Translations under genes and position numbers: made by a program
Notes under the pieces: generated by a model
What the model was told of the DNA's origin: nothing
Databases searched by the model: none
The model's input: only the letters and a program-made list of their open reading frames with translations
Part shown: in pieces, positions 16,835-25,465 of the stretch
Layout: each line of letters opens with the position of its first letter
Position numbering within the stretch: the first letter of the stretch is position 1
Assembly: GCF_016925635.1 (NCBI RefSeq)
Contig: NZ_CP070490.1
Coordinates: 3,912,001 to 3,976,000, forward strand
Origin: Lysinibacillus fusiformis
GTDB lineage: Bacteria; Bacillota; Bacilli; Bacillales_A; Planococcaceae
Direction of reading: 5' to 3'
Length of the DNA stretch: 64,000 nucleotides

Positions 16835-16985
16835 TTGTGACAATAGCCAAAGTTATGATACAATTTCAAAGAAAATAAATAATTTGAGTATTATGAAGTT
16901 GTTATTCTGTACAAATGTTCAGAAGGTTCAAATTTTAATAAAGAATCGACCGTACAAATTCTTCTTTGTAAGAATTTGTTTTTTT
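16835..16985 (+). promoter_or_regulatory. Leader of the corrinoid-salvage operon with terminator and possible antiterminator
   Basis: A promoter-like pair TTGTGA (16835) and TACAAT (16859, 18-base spacer) begins a leader of about 150 bases before cbiZ. An intrinsic terminator sits inside: ACAAATTCTT (16954-16963), a 6-base loop, AAGAATTTGT (16970-16979), then TTTTTT. An upstream AAGAAT (16941-16946) can instead pair with ATTCTT inside the terminator's left arm, an antiterminator arrangement. No B12 box (GCCACTG-like) is present, so this does not look like a known cobalamin riboswitch. The terminator might also simply end an upstream transcript. Confidence 0.45.
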
Positions 16986-17022
16986 ATGTTCCGTGACAAC
17001 TTTATCGCGAGGAGGCGATTGA

Positions 17023-17706
17023 TTGCCTATACTTACTAAGGATTGCATTCATATTTTTGACGATTATGTTGCCCTTCAAACGGCTTCACCCATGAAGGTT
17101 GTATCCTCAGCCATGCATAACCCAGGCTTTGGTCAATATACGCATCTCATGAATCGAACAGTGCCCATTACCTATGATGAACGACAACCACATCAGGAAT
17201 TACAGCGATTTTTGCAGGCACAGCACTTTCCACATGACAAGACAGTGGCTATGATGACGGCTGTCCAAGCCAAGTTTGCGACCATTCGTGACTTTACATA
17301 TGAGGGAATCCACCTTGTCATTATGATTACCGCAGGGCTTGGCAATGCGGTGGATATTACTCGTGCTTTTCATCGGGAGGAGCAGTACCATGCAGGCACC
17401 ATCAATACATGGGTGCTGATCAATGGCAAGCTGTCTGATGAAGCACTATTTCAGGCGATGATTTCAACAACGGAAGCTAAGGTGAAGGCGTTAGTGGATG
17501 AAGGTATTACAGACCCAACGACAGGCACGCAAGCTACAGGTACATCTACCGATAGCTTGCTCATTGCCTCGACAGAAGAAGGGGACTACCATCAATATGC
17601 AGGCCCCATCACCATGCTTGGCAAGGTCATTGGCTATGGCGTTTATGAAACGATGTGTGAGGCGGTTAGAAAATATAAAAAAGATAAAGAGGAGCGGTCT
17701 AAATGA
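17023..17706 (+). CDS. cbiZ: Adenosylcobinamide amidohydrolase
   Basis: CbiZ removes the aminopropanol side chain from adenosylcobinamide (or pseudo-B12) to give adenosylcobyric acid, so that corrinoids from outside can be rebuilt. The 227 residues include AMHNPGFGQYTHLMNRTVPI near the N-terminus and a Gly/Thr-rich GTQATGTSTDSLLIAS near 165, as in the family. TTG start with GAGGAGG 8 bases upstream. It is the first gene of a tightly packed operon and overlaps cbiB by 4 bases (ATGA). CbiZ next to CbiB is the usual sign of corrinoid remodelling rather than new synthesis. Confidence 0.85.
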   Translation: MPILTKDCIHIFDDYVALQTASPMKVVSSAMHNPGFGQYTHLMNRTVPITYDERQPHQELQRFLQAQHFPHDKTVAMMTAVQAKFATIRDFTYEGIHLVIMITAGLGNAVDITRAFHREEQYHAGTINTWVLINGKLSDEALFQAMISTTEAKVKALVDEGITDPTTGTQATGTSTDSLLIASTEEGDYHQYAGPITMLGKVIGYGVYETMCEAVRKYKKDKEERSK

Positions 17707-18659
17707 TAGCTATCGTGATTGCCTGTATCATAGGGCTTATTTTTGATTTAGTAGTAGGGGACCCTCCGAAGCTTCCTCACCCTGTACGCTGGATTGGACA
17801 CTTGATTCAATCGCAAACAGCTTTATGGAATAAGGGCAAATGGCGCAAACTACGCGGAACAGTGATGGCACTTGCTGTTGTTGGCACAACCATGTTTGTG
17901 GTGACACTGATTTTACTGCTAAGCTATCAGGTGAGTATTATTTTTGGCATCCTAGTAGAAGGGCTTCTGATTGGCATTGGACTCGCACAGCGTAGCTTGA
18001 AGGAGGCGGCGATGGCTGTCTATGAGCCCCTTGTCAAAGGCGATTTTTCCGAAGCCCGTGTTAAGCTGTCATGGATTGTCGGACGTGATACAGACAAACT
18101 GGGTGAGGACGAAATTGTGCGTGGCGTGGTAGAAACGGTTTCTGAGAATACAAGTGATGGGGTGACAGCTCCACTCTTTTATGCCTTTTTATTTGGAGCC
18201 ATTGGTTTATGGGGCTATAAGGCTGTCAATACATTGGATTCGATGGTTGGCTATAAAAATGAGCAATACAAAGACTTTGGTATGTTTTCAGCCAAGCTGG
18301 ATGATGTACTGAATTTTATTCCAAGTCGTATCACAGGCTTACTGATCGTGCTGGGTACGAAAAATGAAACAGATCGTTCGCTTGGCAAGCGCTTAAAGCG
18401 TTGGGCACAGGACGCGAAGAAGCATCCAAGTCCAAACAGTGGCTATTTAGAGGCAGCGACGGCTGTGCAGCTTGGTGTACAGCTAGGTGGGAAAAATATG
18501 TATAAGGGGGTTGTCTCTCATCGAGCGATTATGGGCGAAAAATTAGTTCCATTAACGAAGGAGCATATTGCAACGTCCATTATTCATATGCGTATTGCCA
18601 CAGTCCTCTTTACGCTTGTCATGCTAGCAGTGAAGGTGTTAATTTATGCGGTTACCTAA
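17703..18659 (+). CDS. cbiB: Adenosylcobinamide-phosphate synthase
   Basis: A membrane enzyme (318 residues) that couples adenosylcobyric acid with aminopropanol phosphate to form the nucleotide-loop arm. The conserved start LIFDLVVGDPPKLPHPVRWIG is clear, followed by ENTSDGVTAPLFYAF and KDFGMFSAKLDDVLNFIP. Four to five hydrophobic helices place it in the membrane. It acts on CbiZ's product and uses aminopropanol phosphate from the next gene's enzyme. Overlaps both neighbours. Confidence 0.93.
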   Translation: MIAIVIACIIGLIFDLVVGDPPKLPHPVRWIGHLIQSQTALWNKGKWRKLRGTVMALAVVGTTMFVVTLILLLSYQVSIIFGILVEGLLIGIGLAQRSLKEAAMAVYEPLVKGDFSEARVKLSWIVGRDTDKLGEDEIVRGVVETVSENTSDGVTAPLFYAFLFGAIGLWGYKAVNTLDSMVGYKNEQYKDFGMFSAKLDDVLNFIPSRITGLLIVLGTKNETDRSLGKRLKRWAQDAKKHPSPNSGYLEAATAVQLGVQLGGKNMYKGVVSHRAIMGEKLVPLTKEHIATSIIHMRIATVLFTLVMLAVKVLIYAVT

Positions 18660-19740
18660 TCACGGAGCAAATCCGCACAATGTTTATCAGCAATTAGGCT
18701 TAACGATGCCTGAGGTGGTGTATGATTTCAGCGAAAATGTCAATGCGGCAGGGCCACCATCCTTTGTGGAGGCACGTTGGCGTACTTTTTATCCGCTAAT
18801 TCAACGCTATCCCGATCCAGATGGGGAGCCTTTTTTAACGAAGGTCGCTGCTTTTCATCAAGTAGCGAAGAATACGATTTTACTAGGCAATGGGGCTTCC
18901 GAGCTTTTTAGTGTGCTAGCAAGACGCTATGCCAATAAGCATGTCATTATTGTGCATCCGACTTTTTCAGAATATGAGCGAACATTGTGTGCTGCAGGTG
19001 CTACCATCGTGCCCATTGTCGTGACGGATTTTATCGATTACACATTGCCATTAGAGCAGCTAAAACAGGAAATGGTGAAGGCAGACGCTGTTTATCTTTG
19101 TACACCTAATAATCCGACTGGTGTCCTGCCGAAAAAGGAAGATTTACTTGCTTTAATAGCACACGGGGCAGCTGTTCACTGTGAGCTTGTTATCGATGAA
19201 GCCTTTATGGATTGGGTAGATGAGGCACATTCGCTGATTCAGTTTAGTGCACAAAACCCACATGTTATTGTCGTTCGTTCGATGACTAAAATGTATGCGA
19301 TTCCAGGTTTACGACTTGGCTATTTGGTCGCACATGCTTCTATAGTGAGCGCCTTAAAGGACATGCTGCCACATTGGAATTTAAACGCCTTTGCTCTTGT
19401 CATTGGGGCAAGCTGTTTAGATGAACAGCGCTATTGTCAGCAAGCAATTAGCTATGCGACAGCGCAAAGAGAATGGCTGCATCGTTATTTACAAGAAAAC
19501 GGCTGCCAAGTAACCAACAGTGTCACGAATTATGTGTGCTTCTCATTACCAAAAACACAGCAAGCGGACGCCTTTTTCACCTACTGTTTAGCACAGGGTG
19601 TTGTCCTGCGTCATACGAAAAATTTTCAAGGTTTACAGGGTGCATGGTTCCGTATTGGTATAAAAGATATGGCGGCCATGACCTCTTTACATAATTGTCT
19701 ACAAGCTTGGTTTAATGCAAATAAGGGGAGAGAAAAGTGA
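18646..19740 (+). CDS. cobD: L-threonine-O-3-phosphate decarboxylase (CobD-type)
   Basis: A PLP-dependent class I/II aminotransferase-fold enzyme of 364 residues that makes (R)-1-amino-2-propanol phosphate. The start VYDFSENVNAAGPPSFV and GNGASELFSVLA match the CobD/HisC group. The PLP Lys lies in VRSMTKMYAIPGLRLGY, and CTPNNPTG is present. It could be mistaken for histidinol-phosphate aminotransferase, but its place between cbiB and cobC decides for the B12 role. It overlaps cbiB by 14 bases. Confidence 0.88.
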   Translation: MRLPNHGANPHNVYQQLGLTMPEVVYDFSENVNAAGPPSFVEARWRTFYPLIQRYPDPDGEPFLTKVAAFHQVAKNTILLGNGASELFSVLARRYANKHVIIVHPTFSEYERTLCAAGATIVPIVVTDFIDYTLPLEQLKQEMVKADAVYLCTPNNPTGVLPKKEDLLALIAHGAAVHCELVIDEAFMDWVDEAHSLIQFSAQNPHVIVVRSMTKMYAIPGLRLGYLVAHASIVSALKDMLPHWNLNAFALVIGASCLDEQRYCQQAISYATAQREWLHRYLQENGCQVTNSVTNYVCFSLPKTQQADAFFTYCLAQGVVLRHTKNFQGLQGAWFRIGIKDMAAMTSLHNCLQAWFNANKGREK

Positions 19741-20345
19741 CAACTTTTTATCTAGTAAGACATGGGGAAACACAATGGAATCAGGAGCATCGACTACAGG
19801 GATGGCTGGACTCTCCATTAACGGAAAATGGTAGAGCAGCGGCTGAAAAACTTCACAAGCAACTGCAACAGATCCCTTTTGCTGCTGCTTATTGTAGTTC
19901 AAGTGGTCGTGCAAGAGAGACGATGGACATTTTGACGACTGATCGCAAGCTGCCTATTGCCTATGAAGATGATTTACGTGAGATCTATTTAGGGAAATGG
20001 CAGGGGCAGACAATCGAGGACATACTGGCGACACATAAGCTTGATTATGAGCTATATACGAACTACCCTGCGCAGTTTGTGGCAAGCCATACAGAAAGCT
20101 TTGGAGCTGTGACAGAAAGAGCGATGTTTACATTAAAAAAAATAGCAGCACAACATCAGAATGAAACAATTCTCATTGTCTCCCACGCTGTAACGATTAA
20201 ATGCATCATCAACGCTATTTTACAGCGCAGCATCAGTGAGCTGTGGGCGGCCCCATACATTCATGGGACAAGTGTCACCGTGATTGAACGGCAAGGTCAA
20301 CAATGGCTTGTGAAGGATATTGGCAATCTACATCATTTACAATAG
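19737..20345 (+). CDS. cobC: Alpha-ribazole phosphatase-like histidine phosphatase
   Basis: A histidine phosphatase of 202 residues. The catalytic RHG motif is in FYLVRHGETQWNQE, with a second His in ILIVSHAVTIKCII and the proton donor Glu in LREIYLGKWQG. In B12 assembly this enzyme removes the phosphate from alpha-ribazole phosphate or from adenosylcobalamin phosphate. GTG start overlapping the previous stop by 4 bases. A second family member lies further down the same operon. Confidence 0.82.
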   Translation: MTTFYLVRHGETQWNQEHRLQGWLDSPLTENGRAAAEKLHKQLQQIPFAAAYCSSSGRARETMDILTTDRKLPIAYEDDLREIYLGKWQGQTIEDILATHKLDYELYTNYPAQFVASHTESFGAVTERAMFTLKKIAAQHQNETILIVSHAVTIKCIINAILQRSISELWAAPYIHGTSVTVIERQGQQWLVKDIGNLHHLQ

Positions 20346-20357
20346 GAGGTGTCCCAC

Positions 20358-20933
20358 ATGCCACTCATTTTTATTACAGGTGGTGTTCGAAGTGGTAAAT
20401 CCCATTTTGCTGAGCAAACAGCGCTTCAGCATTACGAGGCGCAGTCGAGTACAGCGAAACGCTTGCTCTATTTGGCTTCTGGCATTGCCTTAGATAGTGA
20501 AATGGAAAAAAGAATCTTACGTCATCAGGCAGATCGCCAGGCACAGCCTATTCAATGGCTGACGGTGGAGGCTCCCTATGCGATTTCTGACGTATTTGAG
20601 ACACTCCAGGATGGAGATGTGGTGCTGTGGGATTGTGTTACAACTTGGCTGACCAATGCTTTTTACGAAGGCTATGACAAGGGGACACCCTGTTTACAGC
20701 AGCCTGGTTGTTTAGCTAATAAGCTGCAGGTCGTCAAGCAGGCTATCCAGTCACTACTGAAGAAGGACGTGACTTTTTTTGTTGTATCCAATGAACTGTT
20801 TGATGAGCCACCTTATGCTAGTGATGAGGTAGAACTATATCGACGAACGCTCGGACAATTCCATCAATGGTTCGTTGCAATGGCACAGGAGGCCTATGAA
20901 ATGAACTACGGCATTGTGAAGAGATGGAAATAA
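20358..20933 (+). CDS. cobU: Adenosylcobinamide kinase/guanylyltransferase
   Basis: CobU phosphorylates adenosylcobinamide and then attaches GMP to give AdoCbi-GDP. The Walker A motif FITGGVRSGKSHFAEQ is at the N-terminus. DSEMEKRILRHQADR follows, and VVSNELFD near 142 matches the family's VSNE motif. At 191 residues it is slightly long for CobU. The ATG at 20358 is chosen because AGGAGG (20344-20349) ends 8 bases before it and covers the alternative GTG. Confidence 0.88.
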   Translation: MPLIFITGGVRSGKSHFAEQTALQHYEAQSSTAKRLLYLASGIALDSEMEKRILRHQADRQAQPIQWLTVEAPYAISDVFETLQDGDVVLWDCVTTWLTNAFYEGYDKGTPCLQQPGCLANKLQVVKQAIQSLLKKDVTFFVVSNELFDEPPYASDEVELYRRTLGQFHQWFVAMAQEAYEMNYGIVKRWK

Positions 20934-20953
20934 TCAAGAAGGAAGGCAAGACG

Positions 20954-21730
20954 ATGAAAAATTTTTGGCATAGCCTGCTACTGGCATTTCAATTTTTTAC
21001 GGTTTTGCCAGTACATAAAGAGCTACCATTAACAAGATCTACCATCACAGGCATGTTCGCTTGCTTACCATGGATAGGCGCTTTGATGGGGACGACGGTG
21101 GCAGCCGTGCTCTATAGTCTTACGCAGTGGACAGCAAGCAGTGAAGTCATGCTAGCTTTTATTGTGATAGGGCTATTTGCCTTATGGACAGGTGGTTTGC
21201 ATTTGGATGGCTTTATTGATATGGGCGATGCTTATTTTTCCTATCGAGACCGAGAGAAACGATTGGAGATTTTAGATGACCCTCGTGTGGGAGCGTTCGG
21301 GGTATTGTCTGTAGTGTTTTTATTAATGGGGAAATTTGTTATTCTACATGAGCTTTTTGTGCAGCAGAAGTTCGCCTTGTGGATGGTGCTATTCGTTCCT
21401 TTTTTAACAAGGGTCGGCATGAGCTTTTATTTCATGTCACTCCATTGCTCGAAGGAAAAAGGTCTTGCCTATTTTTTTAAGTCTCATATAAACGCTAATC
21501 GATTGAAAGTTATCATGCTGTTATCGCTTGTATTGGTTATTGGGGTTGTTTTCACCTTCACCCAGTTCTCTTTGCTGCCCCTTGTATTAGTCATCGTTTT
21601 AGCCATTGCACTTTTTATTTTTCGGCAATTTACGTTGCGTAATTTTGGCGGGGTATCAGGCGATTTACTGGGTGCATCAATTGAAGGGATGGAGGTTGTG
21701 CTATGGGTGACATTGTTACTGTGTGCTTAA
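20954..21730 (+). CDS. cobS: Adenosylcobinamide-GDP ribazoletransferase
   Basis: CobS joins AdoCbi-GDP with alpha-ribazole (or its phosphate) to finish the lower ligand. The 258 residues form a membrane protein with about six helices. Hallmarks are LAFQFFTVLPV near the start, GGLHLDGFIDMGDA around 70 and GGVSGDLLGASIEGMEV at the C-terminus. The ATG at 20954 follows GAAGGAAGG; an upstream in-frame ATG at 20924 overlaps cobU. Its end overlaps the next gene by 28 bases. Confidence 0.92.
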   Translation: MKNFWHSLLLAFQFFTVLPVHKELPLTRSTITGMFACLPWIGALMGTTVAAVLYSLTQWTASSEVMLAFIVIGLFALWTGGLHLDGFIDMGDAYFSYRDREKRLEILDDPRVGAFGVLSVVFLLMGKFVILHELFVQQKFALWMVLFVPFLTRVGMSFYFMSLHCSKEKGLAYFFKSHINANRLKVIMLLSLVLVIGVVFTFTQFSLLPLVLVIVLAIALFIFRQFTLRNFGGVSGDLLGASIEGMEVVLWVTLLLCA

Positions 21731-22299
21731 TGCGGCATGCGCCTACAAAAGAGAATCTTGAAAAACGCTATCTTGGGTGGACGGACGCACCATTAGCCGA
21801 TCCAACGAAGCTTGCTGTGGTAGATACTAATGTCAAAAAGGTATATGGCAGTGATCTACAACGCTGTCGACAAACGGCAGCTCATTATTTTCCCAATGCT
21901 AGCTATCAGGCGGAGGCACGCCTTCGGGAGACGAATTTTGGTGCTTTCGAAGGAAAAACCTATGAGGAATTAAAAATGAATGCTCAGTATCGGGCATGGG
22001 TAGATGATCCAAACCACACGCCCCCACCACAGGGCGAGGCATTTGATGACTTTGTTGCACGTGTTGTAGATGGATTTCACTATCTACCGAAAAATGAGGA
22101 TAGCTATTATTTAGTGGTTCATGGCGGAGTCATTCGTGCCTTACTTGTTGCGTTCGCGCCAACAGAACAGCCCTTTTGGTCCTATCAGGTGCCACATGAC
22201 AAACAATTTGTTTTAACATTTACTAAAAAGGCTTGGGAGGAGGGAGCACGATGCATGTCTTTATCGGAGGTGCCTATAACGGCAAAACCGACTATGTGA
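21703..22299 (+). CDS. Second histidine phosphatase of the corrinoid operon
   Basis: A 198-residue histidine phosphatase with VCLMRHAPTKENLEKRYLGW at the start (RHA in place of the usual RHG), LRETNFGAFEGKTYEEL and YYLVVHGGVIRALL. All catalytic residues (Arg, two His, Glu) are present. It resembles CobC more than glycolytic mutases. Two CobC-like enzymes in one operon may split the work between alpha-ribazole phosphate and cobalamin phosphate, or one may act elsewhere; this is inference. It overlaps cobS by 28 bases and the following gene by 49. Confidence 0.78.
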   Translation: MGDIVTVCLMRHAPTKENLEKRYLGWTDAPLADPTKLAVVDTNVKKVYGSDLQRCRQTAAHYFPNASYQAEARLRETNFGAFEGKTYEELKMNAQYRAWVDDPNHTPPPQGEAFDDFVARVVDGFHYLPKNEDSYYLVVHGGVIRALLVAFAPTEQPFWSYQVPHDKQFVLTFTKKAWEEGARCMSLSEVPITAKPTM

Positions 22300-22643
22300 G
22301 GCGCTTGTATGAACAGCAACAGGTGGTCATGATGGATGGCGAACTACCTGAGGTGGCACCAGCCTGTGATGTCCTTGTCCTGAAGAACTTAGAAAAATGG
22401 CTTGTGACACAAAACTTGGAGGAAGATGAACAAATCGTACAAAAGGTGCTAGTCACATTACAAGAGCTTGAACAGCATTGTACACTCGTGCTTATTGTGA
22501 CGGATATGGGGCGTGGGGTTGTGCCAATGGAAAAACAAGCCCGACAGCTACGAGATACATGTGGTCGTCTATACCAAGCTTTGTTCAAGGAAGCAGAGCA
22601 GGTTGTACGGATTTGGTATGGAATGGCTGAGCAATTAAAATAA
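22251..22643 (+). CDS. Short P-loop protein related to CobU
   Basis: A 130-residue protein starting MHVFIGGAYNGKTDYVRRLY, a Walker A-like GGAYNGKT at the same place as CobU's. It also has VLVLKNLEKWL and LIVTDMGRGVVPM, which resembles the VTNEVG.GIVP stretch of CobU. It is shorter than full CobU and may be a one-function relative, for example only a kinase. The ATG at 22251 has GGAGGGAG just upstream. No family beyond the CobU superfamily can be fixed. Confidence 0.65.
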   Translation: MHVFIGGAYNGKTDYVRRLYEQQQVVMMDGELPEVAPACDVLVLKNLEKWLVTQNLEEDEQIVQKVLVTLQELEQHCTLVLIVTDMGRGVVPMEKQARQLRDTCGRLYQALFKEAEQVVRIWYGMAEQLK

Positions 22644-22673
22644 AGTAGAATTCAACCGAAAAGAGGGAAAGGT

Positions 22674-23168
22674 ATGGAACGACAAAAATTAAGGAAATGG
22701 ATTTTGACGGCCATGGTAGCGGCCATCTGTGCAGTGGGAGCAATGATTAAGGTACCAACGTTTATTTCAACGGCTGCATTGGATTCGGCTCCTGCCTTTT
22801 TAGGGGTTGTCTTCCTATCCCCAATCTTAGCAGGGGTTGCTGGATTGATCGGCCATTTTATTACGGCATTAACGTCTGGATTCCCCCTAGGACCATTACA
22901 TATTATTATTGCGGTAGAAATGTTGATTGTCGTATGGGTCTTCGGGGTGATGCATACAAAAGGCATGCACTTTTGGAAATGGCCAGTTGCCTTAGTATTA
23001 AACGGTATTGTAGCGCCACTACCATTTTATTTTATGATTAGTCCAGCATTTTTCTGGGGTGCTTTTGGGAGTATTTTAATGGCAACGGTGATCAATTTAA
23101 TCATTGTTGCGGTAGTAATGCCCGTCCTATCAAAGGTTTTTGTGCGTAAGGCAGGTCGTGTACAGTGA
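22674..23168 (+). CDS. cblT: ECF-type transporter S component, likely alpha-ribazole transporter CblT
   Basis: A 164-residue integral membrane protein with five to six hydrophobic helices and the S-component pattern (ILTAMVAAICAVGAMIKVP, LSPILAGVAGLIGHFITALT, IIIAVEMLIVVWVFG). S components bind a vitamin and pair with a shared ECF energy module encoded elsewhere. Next to CobC/CobU/CobS genes and followed by a CblS-like kinase gene, the best match is CblT, known in Listeria and Geobacillus for alpha-ribazole uptake. A corrinoid-specific S component is the alternative. Confidence 0.65.
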   Translation: MERQKLRKWILTAMVAAICAVGAMIKVPTFISTAALDSAPAFLGVVFLSPILAGVAGLIGHFITALTSGFPLGPLHIIIAVEMLIVVWVFGVMHTKGMHFWKWPVALVLNGIVAPLPFYFMISPAFFWGAFGSILMATVINLIIVAVVMPVLSKVFVRKAGRVQ

Positions 23169-23848
23169 GAAATGCGATGAAAGTAGGGGCAATCATTGCG
23201 ACCATGGATAATGCCGCAGCCATTGGCCAAAAACCACAAGATGTTGTGTCGGCACCAGACCAATTAACAGCCTACATGACAGTCCGTGTAACGTTTTTAG
23301 AACAGCTTGCTGCACAGGCACTACCTATTCAAGTTCTACTTGCGAATTTTTCTGGAGATGCCGCATGGTCACGCTATGAAAAAGGCATACAGCAAGTCTT
23401 TGCAGAGGCAGGTCTTACCTGTCCAGCGATTGCAGGGAGTACGGAATCCAATATGTCCACATTGCAGTCAGGCTTAGCTGTTACAATGCTTGGAGAAATC
23501 CAGCAGCGTCGAGCATTTGACCATAAACAGCTAAGCTGGTACACCTATGGCCTGCCGCTTGTTGGCGAAGAAGTGTTGGCACAGCCTGAAGATGTGGCAC
23601 AGCTGCTGCCGATTTTTCAGGCATGGCAGGCAGAAATTGTTCAGCAAGTATGGCCTGTCGGATCAAAGGGGCTACAAGGAGAATTTGCTCGTCTGTTTGG
23701 GGAGCAACGAGTTGAAAGCTCCCTCGATGGTACAAAATCAGCAGGCCCCTGTACGGTCATTTTGCTAGGCATCGATCCTGCTCATGAGCAGCAGGCGCAA
23801 AAACTCTTCCTGCGAAACTTTGAGAAACTACGCATTTCTGTAAAGTGA
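23165..23848 (+). CDS. cblS: Probable alpha-ribazole kinase CblS
   Basis: A 227-residue protein resembling the AIR-synthase/PurM-like group. It has VGAIIATMDNAAAIGQKPQD at the start, AIAGSTESNMSTLQSGLAVT near 95-115 and SAGPCTVILLGIDP near the end. It overlaps the S-component gene by 4 bases. In Listeria and Geobacillus, CblS phosphorylates alpha-ribazole brought in by CblT, feeding CobS, and the gene pair and operon context fit. The assignment depends on context as much as on sequence. Confidence 0.6.
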   Translation: MRNAMKVGAIIATMDNAAAIGQKPQDVVSAPDQLTAYMTVRVTFLEQLAAQALPIQVLLANFSGDAAWSRYEKGIQQVFAEAGLTCPAIAGSTESNMSTLQSGLAVTMLGEIQQRRAFDHKQLSWYTYGLPLVGEEVLAQPEDVAQLLPIFQAWQAEIVQQVWPVGSKGLQGEFARLFGEQRVESSLDGTKSAGPCTVILLGIDPAHEQQAQKLFLRNFEKLRISVK

Positions 23849-23948
23849 TAAGGCTTGTTTTGAGCAAATGAGCCTTTCTTGGAACATGGCCAGATAATCC
23901 GGAGCAAGGGTTATTTTAAGTCGATAGTATTCTTGCTCTGGAGGTGTG

Positions 23949-25314
23949 TTGCTCATTAGACGGGTGACTTTGAATCTAAAGTAGCTGGTGGTCGCTTATC
24001 AAAGGAGTGACCCCGCTCTGGAATGAGAGGAAGTCGCTCTTAAGAAGGGAGAGCCCGCTCTGGAATGAGAGGAAGTCGCTCATAAGGAGAGGAAAACCCT
24101 CTCTAAAATGTGAGGGAGCCGCTCTTAAGGAGAGTGACCCGCTCTAAAGTGGGTGGAGCCCGCTCCTAAGAAGGGAGAGCCCGCTCTGGAATGAGAGGAA
24201 GTCGCTCATAATGAGGGAAAACTTGCTCCAAAGTGAGAGGAAGCCGCTCTTAAGAAGGGAGAACCCGCTCCAAAAAGTGAGGGAACCGCTCATAAGGAGA
24301 GTGACCCCGCTCTAAAGTGAGTGGGGGCCGCTCCTAAGAAGAGAAAACCCGCTCTGAAATGAGAGGAAGTCGCTCATAAGGAGGGAAACCCCGCTCCAAA
24401 GTGAGAGGAAGCTGCTCCTAAGGAGGGAGAGCCCGCTAGTAAGTGTGGGGAAGCTGCTTCTAAGGAGAGTGACCCGCTCTAAAGTGGGTGGAGGCCGCTC
24501 CAAAGTGAGAGGAAGCCGCTCTTAAGAAGGGAGAACCTGCTCTAAAGTGAGAGGAGGCCGCTCCAAAAAAGTGAAAACCCGCTCCAAAGTGAGAGGAAGC
24601 CGCTCTTAAGAAGGGAGAACCTGCTCCAAAGTGAGAGGAAGCCGCTCCAAAGTGAGAGGAAGCCGCTCCTAAGAAGGGAGAACCCGCTCCAAAGTGAGAG
24701 GAAGCCGCTCCTAAGAAGGGAGAACCCGCTCCAAAGTGAGAGGAAGCCGCTCCTAAGAAGGGAAAACCGCTTTAAAGTGAGAGGAAGCCGCTCCTAAGAA
24801 GGGAGAACCCGCTCCAAAGTGAGAGGAAGCCGCTCCTAAGAAGGGAGAACCCGCTCCAAAGTGAGAGGAAGCCGCTCATAAGGAGGGAAAACCCGCTCCA
24901 AAGTGAGAGGAAGCCGCTCCTAAAAAGTGAAAACCCGCTCCAAAGTAAATGAAAGCCGCTCCTAAGAAGAGAAAACCCGCTCCAAAATGTGAGGAAGTCG
25001 CTCCTAAGGAGGGAAACCCCGCTCCAAAGTGAGAGGAAGCCGCTCTTTAGAAGGGAGAACCTGCTCCAAAGTGAGAGGAAGTCGCTCCTAAGGAGAGTGA
25101 CCCTGCTCTAAAGTGAGAGGAAGTCGCTCCTAAGGAGAGTGACCCCGCTCCAAAGTGAATGGAAGCCGCTCCTAAGAAGGTAAACCCCGCTCCAAAATGT
25201 GAGGAAGCTGTTCATAATGAGGGAAGACCCGCTCCAAAGTATGAGGAAGCCGCTCATAAGAAGAGAAAACCCGCTCAATAAAAGAGTCACTCCCCTCCAA
25301 AAGCCGCTTATAAA
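23949..25314. repeat. 42-bp periodic repeat, array 2 (about 32 units)
   Basis: About 1.37 kb of degenerate tandem repeats. The best-preserved unit is 42 bases made of two 21-base halves, one around CCGCTCCTAAGAAGGGAG and one around CCGCTCCAAAGTGAGAGG. In 24,640-24,900 several units are nearly identical; toward the ends they drift and include small indels. No unique spacers occur, so it is not CRISPR. The minus-strand open frames inside it arise from the period being a multiple of three and have no Shine-Dalgarno sites. Confidence 0.9.
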
Positions 25315-25395
25315 TTAGATCTTTCCTCCTCACGAATCTCCCCCAACACAATCCAACCAATCCAGTCCAGAATATTACGAGACCCGAAAAATTAT

Positions 25396-25426
25396 TTGCC
25401 AAATGGGAATGATTTTCAGTTATAAT
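25396..25426 (+). promoter_or_regulatory. Promoter of the ABC exporter operon with a Fur-like site
   Basis: TTGCCA (25396) and TATAAT (25421) with a long 19-base spacer precede the exporter operon. The sequence GGGAATGATTTTCAGTTAT (25405-25423) overlaps the -10 box and agrees with the Fur box consensus at roughly 12 of 19 positions, including the AATGATTTTCA core. Iron control is possible but unproven. Confidence 0.4.
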
Positions 25427-25465
25427 GAGGAACGAATGGGATTTAAATAGAACGGAGACGAATGT

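Noticed and set aside
16860..17022. Cobalamin riboswitch before cbiZ
   Set aside because: No B12 box or other recognisable conserved core; only a terminator and a possible alternative pairing are visible.
23949..25314. The 42-bp arrays as CRISPR arrays
   Set aside because: Units are contiguous and degenerate, with no unique spacers between constant repeats.
24312..25402. Short minus-strand frames with LLRSGF/LERV-like repeats
   Set aside because: By-products of the 42-bp array at 24-25.3 kb, without start signals.
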